Source: Dromaius novaehollandiae (Eukaryota; Chordata; Aves; Casuariiformes; Dromaiidae). From it: DNA of 64,000 nt. The notes under the pieces were generated by a model. It ran no database searches and was not told the DNA's origin. It worked only from the letters and a program-made list of their open reading frames with translations. Positions 37,403-47,310 of the stretch are shown in pieces. The translations under genes and the position numbers were made by a program. The DNA is taken from the NCBI RefSeq assembly GCF_036370855.1, contig NC_088108.1, positions 14,593,448 through 14,657,447 on the forward strand, written 5' to 3'. Within the stretch, counting starts at the first letter, position 1, and each line of letters begins with the position of its first letter.

Positions 37403-37513
37403 AGGCAATATTTTTTTCAGCACACAATGTAAAAACTCCTTTCTCAAGTGCATCCTGAAATCAAGATCTTCTGGAGATGTAACAAGGGCATTGATGAACT
37501 GCATACAGGCTAC
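37403..37513 (-). CDS. DIAPH2: DIAPH2-like formin internal exon (C-terminal part of DID)
   Basis: Translation gives VACMQFINALVTSPEDLDF and then RMHLRKEFLHCVLKKILP, 37 codons with a GTAAGT donor and a TTATAG acceptor. FINALVTSP plus LDFR-HLR is diagnostic for the last armadillo repeat of the diaphanous inhibitory domain in mDia formins, and ACMQ favours DIAPH2. Several changes fall in positions that are usually very conserved (HCVLKK where mammals have a different stretch), so this copy has diverged. The frame is open and joins in phase to the exon at 35,112-35,227. Known role: the DID binds the C-terminal DAD to keep the formin autoinhibited. Confidence 0.82.
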
Positions 37514-38164
37514 CTATAATCAGAAATATAGGCAAAAACTTTTATTAAGAATGGAATGAAAATAAATTCTTATTGTCTTTGACTATTTCAGTTTACTCAA
37601 GTTATAAAAACAGATGTAAAGAGATGGACATTGCCATAAAAAACATAACAAAACTTCAGAACACAAGGAAAACAGCTTTGTCTAATGTCACAGCTACAAA
37701 AGAGGCAATAGCATGCTGGTCGCATAAACCTCTGTATGTCTAGGTTTTACAACGCAAACACACAGGGAAATAATTACAGTGGTATCAAATTTATTATGTT
37801 TCACATATATCTGGCTTCAGCTAGTATAAGCAATATCAAATACTGTTCTGCTTTTGTATTGCAAGTGCTCCTGCTATTTCAAAATTGTATCACCTGCAAA
37901 GGACCAAGCTTTAGTTCAGAAGGTTATTCCCATGCTACATCTCCACATTACTACTCTTTCTCTTCCTCCTCAGTGTTCTTCAATTTGAATGAAACTTGTT
38001 TTTGCAGTAACTGGAGATTTAAAAAAAAAACAAAATAAAATCACCAGGTGTGTACCTTCTCCTCCTGCATAGCATTTTTGCAAAATGCCTGAAGTCTCAC
38101 ACTACAGGCCAATGTTTTAAATTGAATCAGTTAAAATGCACAGCTGTTCAATTAAAATAGGCAG

Positions 38165-38440
38165 ACAATATCAATAAGGGGCGGGGGGGTGCATGATATT
38201 GAGGGGGGCATACTAAGTGGTGGTGGGGCATGGTATGTCAGAAGGGCAGCACGATAAGTGGCTGGGGGCTGACCTGTGGTAGGGGGAAGAGATGCCCAGG
38301 AGAGGGTGATACACAGTGGGAGGGGTGATACGCTGGAAAGGGGGCATGATAAATGGCAGGGAGGCAAGAAGCAGTGGGCACATGATATGTCAGCCCAGGG
38401 CAGTGGTAAGTGGCCGGGGAAGGGGGGTGGGGGGGCGGGA
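38165..38440. repeat. G-rich degenerate minisatellite
   Basis: About nine loosely repeated units of 25-35 bp share the pattern GGGGGCATGATA(T/A)GTGG. They include GTGCATGATATTGAGG, GGGGCATACTAAGTGG, CACGATAAGTGGC, GGTGATACACAGTGG, GGCATGATAAATGGC and CACATGATATGTCAGC. G-runs on the plus strand give G-quadruplex potential. The array lies in an intron of the formin-like locus. Confidence 0.7.
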
Positions 38441-38480
38441 TGTCTTCCATATCTGGTAACACGACAATGAGGACACTTAC

Positions 38481-38634
38481 CAGCAGCAAACGTGCATCGT
38501 ACATTCAGCATGCATAAGACCTTCTCCACCACCATCTCATGTCTCCAGCGGCTTGTTCTGTGGACCACCGAAGGGATCAAGGAGGAAACTGCCTTCCTCT
38601 TCTCTCCTCCCTCGCTCCCATCCACAAAAAGGCT
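38481..38634 (-). other. Candidate unassigned minus-strand exon
   Basis: A 154-nt stretch is bounded by a good acceptor (TTTTTGAATTAGTTTCAG) and a good donor (GCTG|GTAAGT) and is open throughout in one frame, starting SLFVDGSEGGEKRKAV and ending VRCTFAAG. It lies between the formin first exon and the next recognised exon. HEMVVEKVL faintly resembles an EMVVQYI segment in the DIAPH2 N-terminus, but the flanks do not match, so I do not assign it. It could be a cryptic exon, a lineage-specific exon or chance. Confidence 0.22.
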
Positions 38635-39888
38635 CTGAAACTAATTCAAAAATAATTTCCTGTTTACACAGAAAGAGCCTTTATCTACTACAAACTCTTC
38701 AGGGCATTTTTGTTTTAGTTAACAGTGAAGGCGCAGTGGTGATATTAAAATATTCACTACATCTTTAAAACCAAATACCACCATACCCAGGTGACTGAAT
38801 ACCTTACCTTCAGTAGCTCTACCAAATCCTATAACATTTTCCATGTAGGGACTCATTCCTGAATTTCTAAGGCATTTCTCAATTTTTACAAGTCAGATGA
38901 GTTCATGTATTAAGTTGTAATCTATATGTTAATATAAACCAATTGCCGTAACAAGTCTTTTTCAGATCTACCAGCTCGCAGGCATTGCAATGCTTTCACA
39001 TCATGTCCAAATAAACAGCTACCATCAGAAGAGGGCTGAAAAGCAGACACAATGGTGTTTTAATAGCAATAATGGATGAACTCAGACAAACTGGTAGAAA
39101 AGGAAGAGTTCCAGTTTGCCATAGCTCTGGCCATACTAATTCCAGTAAACAATCCACAAAGAGAATAAAAATAAAGGGGATTTTTTTGACCAGATCAGTC
39201 TTGATCTTGTTTGTCACACTGCCACACAAAAGCTTTAGCAAGTTTAGCACAGAGATCAGCATGGAGACTGTTTAAGCAAGCACTGCTGCCAAAAAATCCT
39301 GGTAGTGAGCCTTATCCTCGCACTGCAATTCTGACTGCACTAGAGCAAACAAAGCAGCAGCAGTCCTTTCCACCTGGACCCACGAAGCGCTCGGCTCTGC
39401 TACAAAGAGCTCTTCCAGAGTAAATCTGATTGGCGTCTTTATGACTGCAGGCTTTTGTTACACTTCTACTCAGTTATGCTTTAAGAGTTCACACCATTTC
39501 TACAAAACAGAGCTGTGAAGTAATTAAAGGGTTTTTTGTTTGTTTAAGACCCTGGCAAATTTAGTCATGAAGACCTTACATTAAAGAAAACTAGAGAAAA
39601 GCAGCTGAACTGGAATGGTTTTCAAATACTCCCTCCTTCCGCAAGCCCACGAACAATCTTGCAGGACCTGACAGCATCTTCATCCCAGCTCCACATGCTT
39701 GAGTTGACCAAGCATGCACTATTCAATCTCACTGGACATATTAAATCTCCCTGGACATATTTGATTATTAATATTAGCACCCATTCTGAACTACTCCTGC
39801 TTCATGCTTCTTTCTCTTCCTCAGCCAGGAAAGACCCTGAGACCCTGTCAGGTATTAAGGATGTCAGTACCACAAGGTGTTCAAAAAA

Positions 39889-39912
39889 CTATATATATAT
39901 ACACACACTATA
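39889..39912. repeat. (TA)n(CA)n microsatellite
   Basis: A short alternating TATATATATACACACACTATA tract, followed nearby by another ATATATAT run. Confidence 0.8.
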
Positions 39913-42900
39913 TTGGGCATATTATATATATGCTGCATTATATTTCACCCTGTGCACGAAAGGGGTCACAAAACATGAGAAATCTCTGAATCCCTGTCAG
40001 TTCACAAGTGTCACCAACTTTGAGTTCTTCTTCCGTTCTTGTAAAATCACAGCATTTAGCTGCGATCCAAGCATTTTAGCTTCTCTACACTAAAATTCTA
40101 TACATAAATCTATATCCTAAGATAGCTACCTTTATCTACAAAATCTCAAAGTAGCTGAAGTTCTGAAAATGGTATATTCACAAGCTTTTCTTGATAGCAG
40201 TTTGCCTTCCTAGGAATCAACAATTCTAAACCCAACATCTGCTGCTGTCCAAAGAGGATAAACATGTCATGTGACATCATGTCACACACTGCAGACGTCA
40301 AAAGAACCGTGACTGCATTTTTAATCCATTTCTGAAACATTCTTCTCTAATAAAGATTTTAATTGACTTAAGGTAAAGAGTAACATTTGACAGCTCTTAC
40401 TTTACAAGAACTAGAGCTGAAATCACTAAAAAATACTTAGTGTATTTTATTTGTCAATGAGTAGCTAAAACTGATTTATGTTCAGCAATGACAGCACTGT
40501 GCAACATTTTAAAAATTACCACTTTTACGCAAGTATAGTAAAGTAATATTATGAAAAAATAGTCCAGTTTTTCTAAACAAAATTTAAATATTTCTTGTCA
40601 TATATTAAAAAACTAAAAAAATTGTTAGCTATCTAAAATACTGTTTACTAAACCATTTTGGCAGCTCTGAATCCAGATGATAATCTGGATTTACTCAGCG
40701 CATGAGTATTAAATGCATCTGCTATATTTTTGGATATATTCTATATCCAAGTCTCACTCTAATTTGCTAGGCAAGATGCCGTGAAAATCCACAACGGTAC
40801 ATGAGACTGCCAGAATGTGGTGTTCCACTGTGGTCAAAGATGGTAATAGATCAACTATTTTGCTGTTAGAAGTTTCCCTCGAAAGACACCTAAGATATAG
40901 GTGAGTATACAAGAAGATGAAGGGCAAATGCATTTTAACCATTCTAGATCTCTGTCTTTCAGCCAAGATGTTTAACATGACTTTTTAAAGGTCATTTTAA
41001 TATTCTAAGCCCAAACTGCACACAATCTGATCAAAATCACAAATGCTGACAAGCAATTGTAGGTATTCTATTCAGGTTATTTTTTGAAGTAGCAAGCAAC
41101 TGCTTAAGCATTTCTTCCATTTTCATCCCTTCTTCCCATACAATGAATTAATAGTTAAAAACTAGAATAAACTTGCATAACCAACTGTGTTAGTACTGCT
41201 TTTGTCAAGCAAGATTTAGCTAGTTTACCTGCTAGGAAGTTATGCTTGAAAGCAAGGGATCTAAAGATACTTATTGCACCAATATCGTAGTGAAAAAGGT
41301 ACTCAATTCACAAGACCTTAAGTGAAAGATGCATTTGATACAAAAACAACATGCAAGTTTAAACTGGTCCAAACTAGGTTTGCCTACCTGCAACTTCCTA
41401 AATTGATACAAATTGTTACACAGCTTCTGTTAATCTTTTATCAAAATAATCTGTTCTTCTCATCATGAATCCTTTATATTTTTTCGCCGAAATTTTTCCC
41501 CCAATAAAATTATTAAGTGATAAAAAATACAAAATATGACCTAGATATACAAGTTGTTTACAATTGTGCAAAAAATTCAGTTTAGTCAATTCCTAACTTC
41601 TTGTGGTTTTAAGGTTGAACTAAAGTAAAGTGATGAATGACCAAATGAAATTGTCAGCTGCCTCAGCAGTAAGGGCAATCTCTTTCTTTTCCACTTTACC
41701 TGTAGATTTGGACAGGGATAAAAACAATTAGAGGGATTTTATTAACCAGTATTGCTCACCTCTAAAGAATTTCAATTGATGCAGAAATGATGAAGTCATT
41801 TTTAACACAACATTTTTAAGCCTATCCTTTCCTTCACATACAAACCTGGGTCATCAGCAATCACAGTATAATTAACAGATTTTACAGGCTATCTGTAAAA
41901 TAAATATATAAATACATAAATTGCAAGCTCATCCTAAATAACTTCAACATTCAGCACCCCAGTGCTTCAACTCTAAGCAAGCATCACTTTTATTTGATGT
42001 GTACACTGTCAGTTTTCACTATAATTGTCTTTCTCATTGCCCAGATAGAATCGGTTCTGCTTGTAAAGCTTCCTGCATGGTACAGCAAGGTTCAACTGTT
42101 TTGTCTTACAAGAAGTACTCCAGAAAGTTTAATTACCACAAGCAGATAGGCTTATCACTGTATCTATCGTCTCACCTAAACAGTATCAATATCAGTTAGC
42201 ACTAAAAGCTAAAGCATTCGGCTGAACACCAGTACCAAGTGTGCCCAACTCTAACATACTACAATTAGTGCCTGCTTTAATACCAATATCATTTTCTGCA
42301 ACAAACAAATTTCCAGAAGGTGTCAAGTTCATTCTTCAGTAACAATTGCACCTTAGCCCAGTTTCACCTACTGGAATAACTTGACTTTGATCTAGTAAGA
42401 CTGAGGATCTTCTAAAAGACAAGCATTTCAGTTCATCTTTTACCCAAGCACACAGTTGAAGCTACCCAGGAATCCCCTGCACACGTGCACTGACTATTAG
42501 ACACACTATGGTCTCAAACGTAATGTTTCATTCGTTTGCCAGTATCTCTGCTCAACACAGACTGATAAGTTTGCTTATGCAGTATACAACCATCTAAATG
42601 AGTGACATGTAAAGGACATAATATTCCTTTACAGGAGAATGACATCAAACAGCCTGAGGAGGTAAAGAAGATGATGGGATGTTTATCACCAAGCATACAG
42701 GTCCCATAGCACATTGCCTGTCTGACAGTGACTGATACTATTGACGTCCAATTTAAAACATTTGTTAACTCCTGCACTTAAGAGTAATGTAACTGGGAAA
42801 CCTATTCTCCCAAGCACACTGTTAACCTTCTGTATATAAGCTAAACAATAAAAACTTTTATCCTACTGCCTGACACAAGCTTATGGCACATTAGTCAGAA

Positions 42901-43464
42901 CCTGAGTCTTTAGCTTGTGATTCACCTCAAAGCCCTCAGGGTTTAAAGGACTTGCACAAGAAGTACAAGTAATCTCTACTTCTAAAACAAAGTACAAGTT
43001 GCTCCCTTTAGGAGGGATCATCAAATCTATTTGCTCTCCAATTAAATAAGCTTTCTCTTAACCCCAACCGTTTGCTTTTCACAGTATACAAGATCTTTCC
43101 CTCAACCTACTATTAAAAACAAAACAATCTCTTACAGGAATTTAGTTGGCAGCTCTGTGGAGCATCTATCAGTCTGAACAGTTGCCACACAAACCTGAAC
43201 TGAGCTTGCAGGGGAACAGAGCACCCCCACACCACCTCCAAAACTTTTAGGATAAACATTAAGAGTTCGTGAGTATTTTGGCACTAGCCATCACATGCAC
43301 AGAAGTGTTTCTGTTTATGCTATTGCTAAATTGACAGGATATATTAAAACACTATAAAATTAGGCAAAAAAATGATATTTCTAACCACATCCAATAGCAT
43401 TAACTTCTAGGTAGCAGTGTTCACTTCAGCAGCACTGCAAATCCTGTTTTAACACCTCTTTCAA

Positions 43465-43835
43465 TAATTAATTCATAAAATCACAGAGGTTCAGAAGGTG
43501 CTCAAGTCTCTAGTCCAATCTCCTCAGAAAGCAGGGTCAACACCAAACTCAAACCAGGCTGCTTAGGGCTTTGTCCAATCAGGTCTTGAAAACCTCCAAG
43601 GATGGAGGTTCCACAGTGTCTCTGATCAACCCACTCCAATGCTTATCCATCCTTGGAATGGTTGGTGAGGTTTTTTTGTTTGTTCATTTGGTTTGGTTTT
43701 GCTTATATTCAGTCAGAACATCCCCTGTTTCAATTTGTGACCGCTGTCTCCTACTCTTCTGCCATGAACTTTTGTAAAAAGCCTGGATTCATTTTCTCAG
43801 CTAGGAAAGATGAGCCACTTGAGATGAGTTTGGGT
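43465..43835 (-). mobile_element. CR1 LINE fragment, 3' region, antisense
   Basis: The plus strand carries the reverse complement of the CR1 3' region. Landmarks are ATAAAATCACAGAGG, TAGTCCAATCTCC, GAAAACCTCCAAGGATGGAG, TTCCACAGTGTCTCT and TCAACCCACTCCAATGCTT. The 3' end is therefore at the low-coordinate side. A T/G-rich stretch near 43,670-43,705 interrupts it. This is among the clearest pointers to a bird or other sauropsid. Confidence 0.8.
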
Positions 43836-44520
43836 TCAACTTAGCTACAGTAACATAAATCAATCAGATCCAATGCTTTCAGGCACTTAACTGTTTCCTA
43901 CAAATGCAACAGAACTACATACTTCTCACCTGATATAGTAGTGTTAGGGACAGCAAACAACATCTAAGCTAAGGGCTAACAAACCTAGACTAAATTAAAG
44001 TTGTCAGGGAAATTTCTGCTTCCCCTAGTGTAAGAGGTTCATCTTTAAACAAAACTTCATTTTGCAGAACAAGCACACTGCCAAACCAACGTATGCTGCT
44101 GCAATGAATGTAGCTGCTCATTCCTATCTCAGACCTGCCTATACTCAGTACTGACGTAAGAACAGATGATTCATTACCAAAAGAATCTGGTTTTTTTCCT
44201 ACCCATTTCATTGTAAACAAAAATAAACAACAAAAACACCAAACACTCATTCCTACCTCCAGTCCCTGTGCCAGAACAACAAAATGATGTGGGAAAAAAA
44301 AAGGTGAAACCACTTCTTTCAGCAGCAGTGATGTGTGCTCAAGCTAGGACATTAAATCTTAGCAAAAATACTCCAGTTTATACATTATTAGTATAAAGAC
44401 TGGTATTAAATTCTAATTGCACAGTCTGTCAAGTTCAACATATTATTAGACTTGAATGACTCTCAAAATGAGCCAAAGGAAAAAATATTGGAATAGGAGT
44501 TCTAATTCAGACTGCTTTGC

Positions 44521-44542
44521 TTTTTTTTTTTTTTTTTTTTTT
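44521..44542. repeat. Poly-T tract (22)
   Basis: An uninterrupted T run in the first long gap of the formin-like locus. Confidence 0.95.
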
Positions 44543-46559
44543 AAATGTGTGCACATAAACGTCAACCTAAGAACTGTCTAATAGAAAACTATTTCTAGCA
44601 CAAGTTCTCTCAAATTGAAAAAGTGATTTTGATTCATCTATGTAACTTAATTGTAACTTGGTGAATCCTAAGTTTTGAAGCTGAAGCAAGAAAATCTCCA
44701 TACCAAGCTCTTCATATGCTTTATGTACAAACTCAGTGACAATTTCACATCTATACAAATACCAAGAATTTTCTTACAGAAGTCCCAATACTCCCTTAAT
44801 CTTATTTCTACAGTGAAGAGAAGTGGGATGGGGTACAAGTAAGGTTGCTGAGTACCTAAAGAGATTGCTAACCTCAGCTGAACAAATTCCTCATTCGAAA
44901 TTAAAGCCAGCAAAATTTATCACGATAATTCTTTTATATAGTAGATGAAGCCTTCCCTTTGATTACAGTCTTGTTCTTCCTTTGGAAGAAGACAGCAGTA
45001 ACTGATACATCTGGCTGTCCATTCACTCACACTGCCTCAAGAGCCTAGAGCCCACCTGAATTCAGCCCACCCCTTTTCTTCCTCAGAGAGAGACTATTTC
45101 ACTTAAGTTTTATACAGAATTTGTGTAGATCACGTCCAAAATACATCTACCTTCCCAGTCAATGCATTCACTTGGTTATATAATCAGAAGGTAGTCACTT
45201 TATCTCAAGTCAAGGTTATCTTCCAGAAGGTATCTAATTCAAATAATGCACCACTATTCAAATCCACGCTCTCATTCAGCTGTAATGATTTCCTCAAGAA
45301 ACAAAAGCACGCATGACTGCATAAGAACTCAAGTATTAACGCTAATATATTTTTTCACCAAATGTAACAAAAAAATTAAAGTCTACTCCAGTGATTCCAG
45401 AAGGACTGAAGAAAACAAGCAATGGAAATGGTCTGCTTAATGCAATTTTGAGCTCATTTCACACTTGATTTTTAAAACTGGATAGTTATTACACAACAAA
45501 GTGCTTTCCTCAGCTAGAAAGAAATTCAAATGCGTCTCCATGGCTTCAAATAGAAGCAGTTTCCTGTGTCTGCACACTACACCAAAGATTTTTTCAAAAA
45601 CTTCTCTGTAGGCATCTTCAACTATCCCTCCTAGCTAGTTTAGCTGTAAGAAGTTTGTTTCTATTATGACTGTGCAAGAAAGTATGAGTTTGTTTGTAAG
45701 AAGACTATATAATAAAGTAAGACATCACATTCGATTATGTTTGGTTAAGATATACATGGTCACTTTTAATACAAGCAGATCTTAAGTTATTCAGTGTTCT
45801 GGCTTTCTGTCATCCTCTTAAATAATTGACATTTCCAGCAGCTTTTTTATATCTCATACATTACCAATTTAATGTCCTCTGTACCCGCATCCTAACTCAG
45901 TGTTCAATAATGCAGAAATGCAGTTTTCATGCTTAACAGCTTCCCGAGGCTCTCCTGCTTGATCAACGGGACACAAGGTGAAAGCACTTAGGTATTAACT
46001 TAATTTTACTACCATCTGCGGAAAACCTTGCAGAAGTTAAACAAAACTCTGCAACTAGTACTCCACTCGATACGAAACGTCAGATAAGTTTAAGGAGTCC
46101 ACTCCACCGCTTCTCTTCAACTCCCACCAGGAAATTCAGCTAAGACAAGTTAATGCAAAGTTAAAACAAGTAAATGCAAATAACAGAAGTAAACAATTAG
46201 TAATCAACACTGCTGTTACTCACTGGTTTTTGCTGCATTTATAACCTGAGACACACTCCAGTGTGTAAAGCTAAGATTAGCTTTAAAAGGCACCTATTGC
46301 TTCAAGTTATGAGGTTCAGAAGTAGAGATGTCTCCTGTTAAACCAAACAGCATAACCACAACAGGTGAACAAACAAACTTTCAGACACTCGAGTGTCCTA
46401 CCCCACAGTCCTCATGAGGGTCTGTGCACTCGAAAGCTTGTCCGATCTGCCCGCTGTGATAGCTCTTCTCATTAAAGACAGAAAATACACGATTTCAAAC
46501 CATTTTCACGTGCACTCGGCAGTCACCTGCAGAAGCACGCAGCACCAGCATCGCCACCG

Positions 46560-47310
46560 GTCCCCGCTGCTCCAGCACAGCTGGAGCTCTTCGACGCCCC
46601 GGGCCCTCACCGCACCGCGGCCCGCACCGCTGCCGGCCCCCCCGGGAGGGCGCCCGGGCCCCCCTCGGGCCCCCCCGCCGCGCCGCCCCCCGCTCACCAC
46701 CTTGGGCTCGTCGCGGCTCTCCTCCTCGGCGGCGCGCCCGCCCCGCTTCGCGCTCGCCCCGCCGGAGCCCAGGGCTGCCGGGCCGTCCATGCTGCCGCCC
46801 GCCCGCCCGCGCCCCCGGGGCAGCGCTTCCTCCGCCGCGCGGCCGCAGCCTCAGGGCCCCATAGCGCTCCCGGCGCCCCATCTCCGCCCCGGCGCTCCCT
46901 CCCCGTGCGGGGGCCGCCAGTGCGCAGGCGCCGCGCATGCCCCGTTGAGGAGGGCGAAGGCGGCGGCGCGTCGCCTCCAGGGCCGGGTGCGGGCGGTGGC
47001 GGTCGCGGGCATGGCGGAGCTCGGGGGTGCGAGCAGAAGCGCCCGCCGGAAAGGCGAAGTGCGAAACAGGGGCGGCCGCCCTGAGCCAGGCAGAACAGGG
47101 CAGAGAGGGCTGCATTTAACTGGAGGGCTGCGCGCCGCGTGGGCCGCACACGGCAGGGTGGAGAGGGGAGGCCGAGGCCGGTGCTCGTCCGCCTCTCGTC
47201 AGGCGGCGACAGCCGCTCCGGGGGCGGCCTGGGCCGAGCCTGCCCCCGCCCCGGCAGCCTGCGGCCCCGCGCGGGGCGCCTGACACCCGGCGCAGGGGGG
47301 AGTGTGGGAA
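46560..47310 (-). promoter_or_regulatory. CpG island promoter of the DIAPH2-like locus
   Basis: About 750 bp of very GC- and CpG-rich sequence sits in otherwise AT-rich DNA and covers the formin-like first exon and its upstream side. It contains GC boxes (GGGCGG/CCGCCC) and two NRF1-like motifs near 46,921-46,940 (TGCGCAGGCGCC and CGCGCATGCCCC), about 130-150 bp upstream of the ATG. No TATA box is seen. The layout fits a housekeeping-type promoter. Divergent transcription to the right is possible: an ATG in strong context lies at 47,010 on the plus strand. Confidence 0.7.
46698..46790 (-). CDS. DIAPH2: First coding exon of DIAPH2-like formin
   Basis: An ATG at 46,788-46,790 inside a CpG island opens 31 codons, beginning MDGPAALGSGGAS and ending EESRDEPKV, then a GTGAGC donor. 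Length, Ala/Gly/Arg-rich composition, and the end motif (acidic run, then PK plus a hydrophobic residue just before the donor) resemble exon 1 of DIAPH2, a Rho-GTPase-regulated actin nucleator. The exon is short and low-complexity, so the assignment leans on the clear formin exons downstream on the same strand. The exon ends in phase 0. I could not find the following exons, which should encode the GTPase-binding region and most of the DID, in the 9 kb before the next recognisable exon. Confidence 0.6.

Larger units (their letters stand above)
37514..46697. other. Gap between first exon and next recognised exon of the formin-like locus
   Basis: About 9.2 kb holding a minisatellite, a CR1 fragment, homopolymer tracts, two small hairpins near 40,670-40,750, and the unassigned candidate exon at 38.5 kb. 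Diagnostic formin segments that should lie here (WVNNFG, PNMMTE, EYVHELRSG types) were searched for by eye on both strands and not seen. Confidence 0.5.

Noticed and set aside
38800-38885. Short minus-strand segment NSGMSPYMENVIGFGRATE before a GTAAGG donor
   Set aside because: The acceptor is weak and no homologue is recognised. It cannot be separated from chance.
41640-41720. KVEKKE-like codons and an AAATCTACAG|GTAAAG donor resembling the KST|VKKEK junction of DIAPH2
   Set aside because: The supposed exon is interrupted by a stop shortly upstream and no further residues match. Chance similarity.
44560-44760. Minus-strand open frame with EFVHKAYEELGM, compared with the EYVHELRSG segment of DIAPH2
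   Set aside because: Only a few residues agree, spacing differs, and no convincing splice sites frame it.
46225-46270. Possible minus-strand exon with THWSVSQVINAAKT and a GTGAGTAA donor
   Set aside because: No recognisable family and a short span. It is not part of any formin I know.
46393-47283. 296-codon plus-strand open frame across the CpG island
   Set aside because: It is antisense to the formin-like first exon and its composition is that of CpG-rich DNA. Only a possible divergent RNA is retained.
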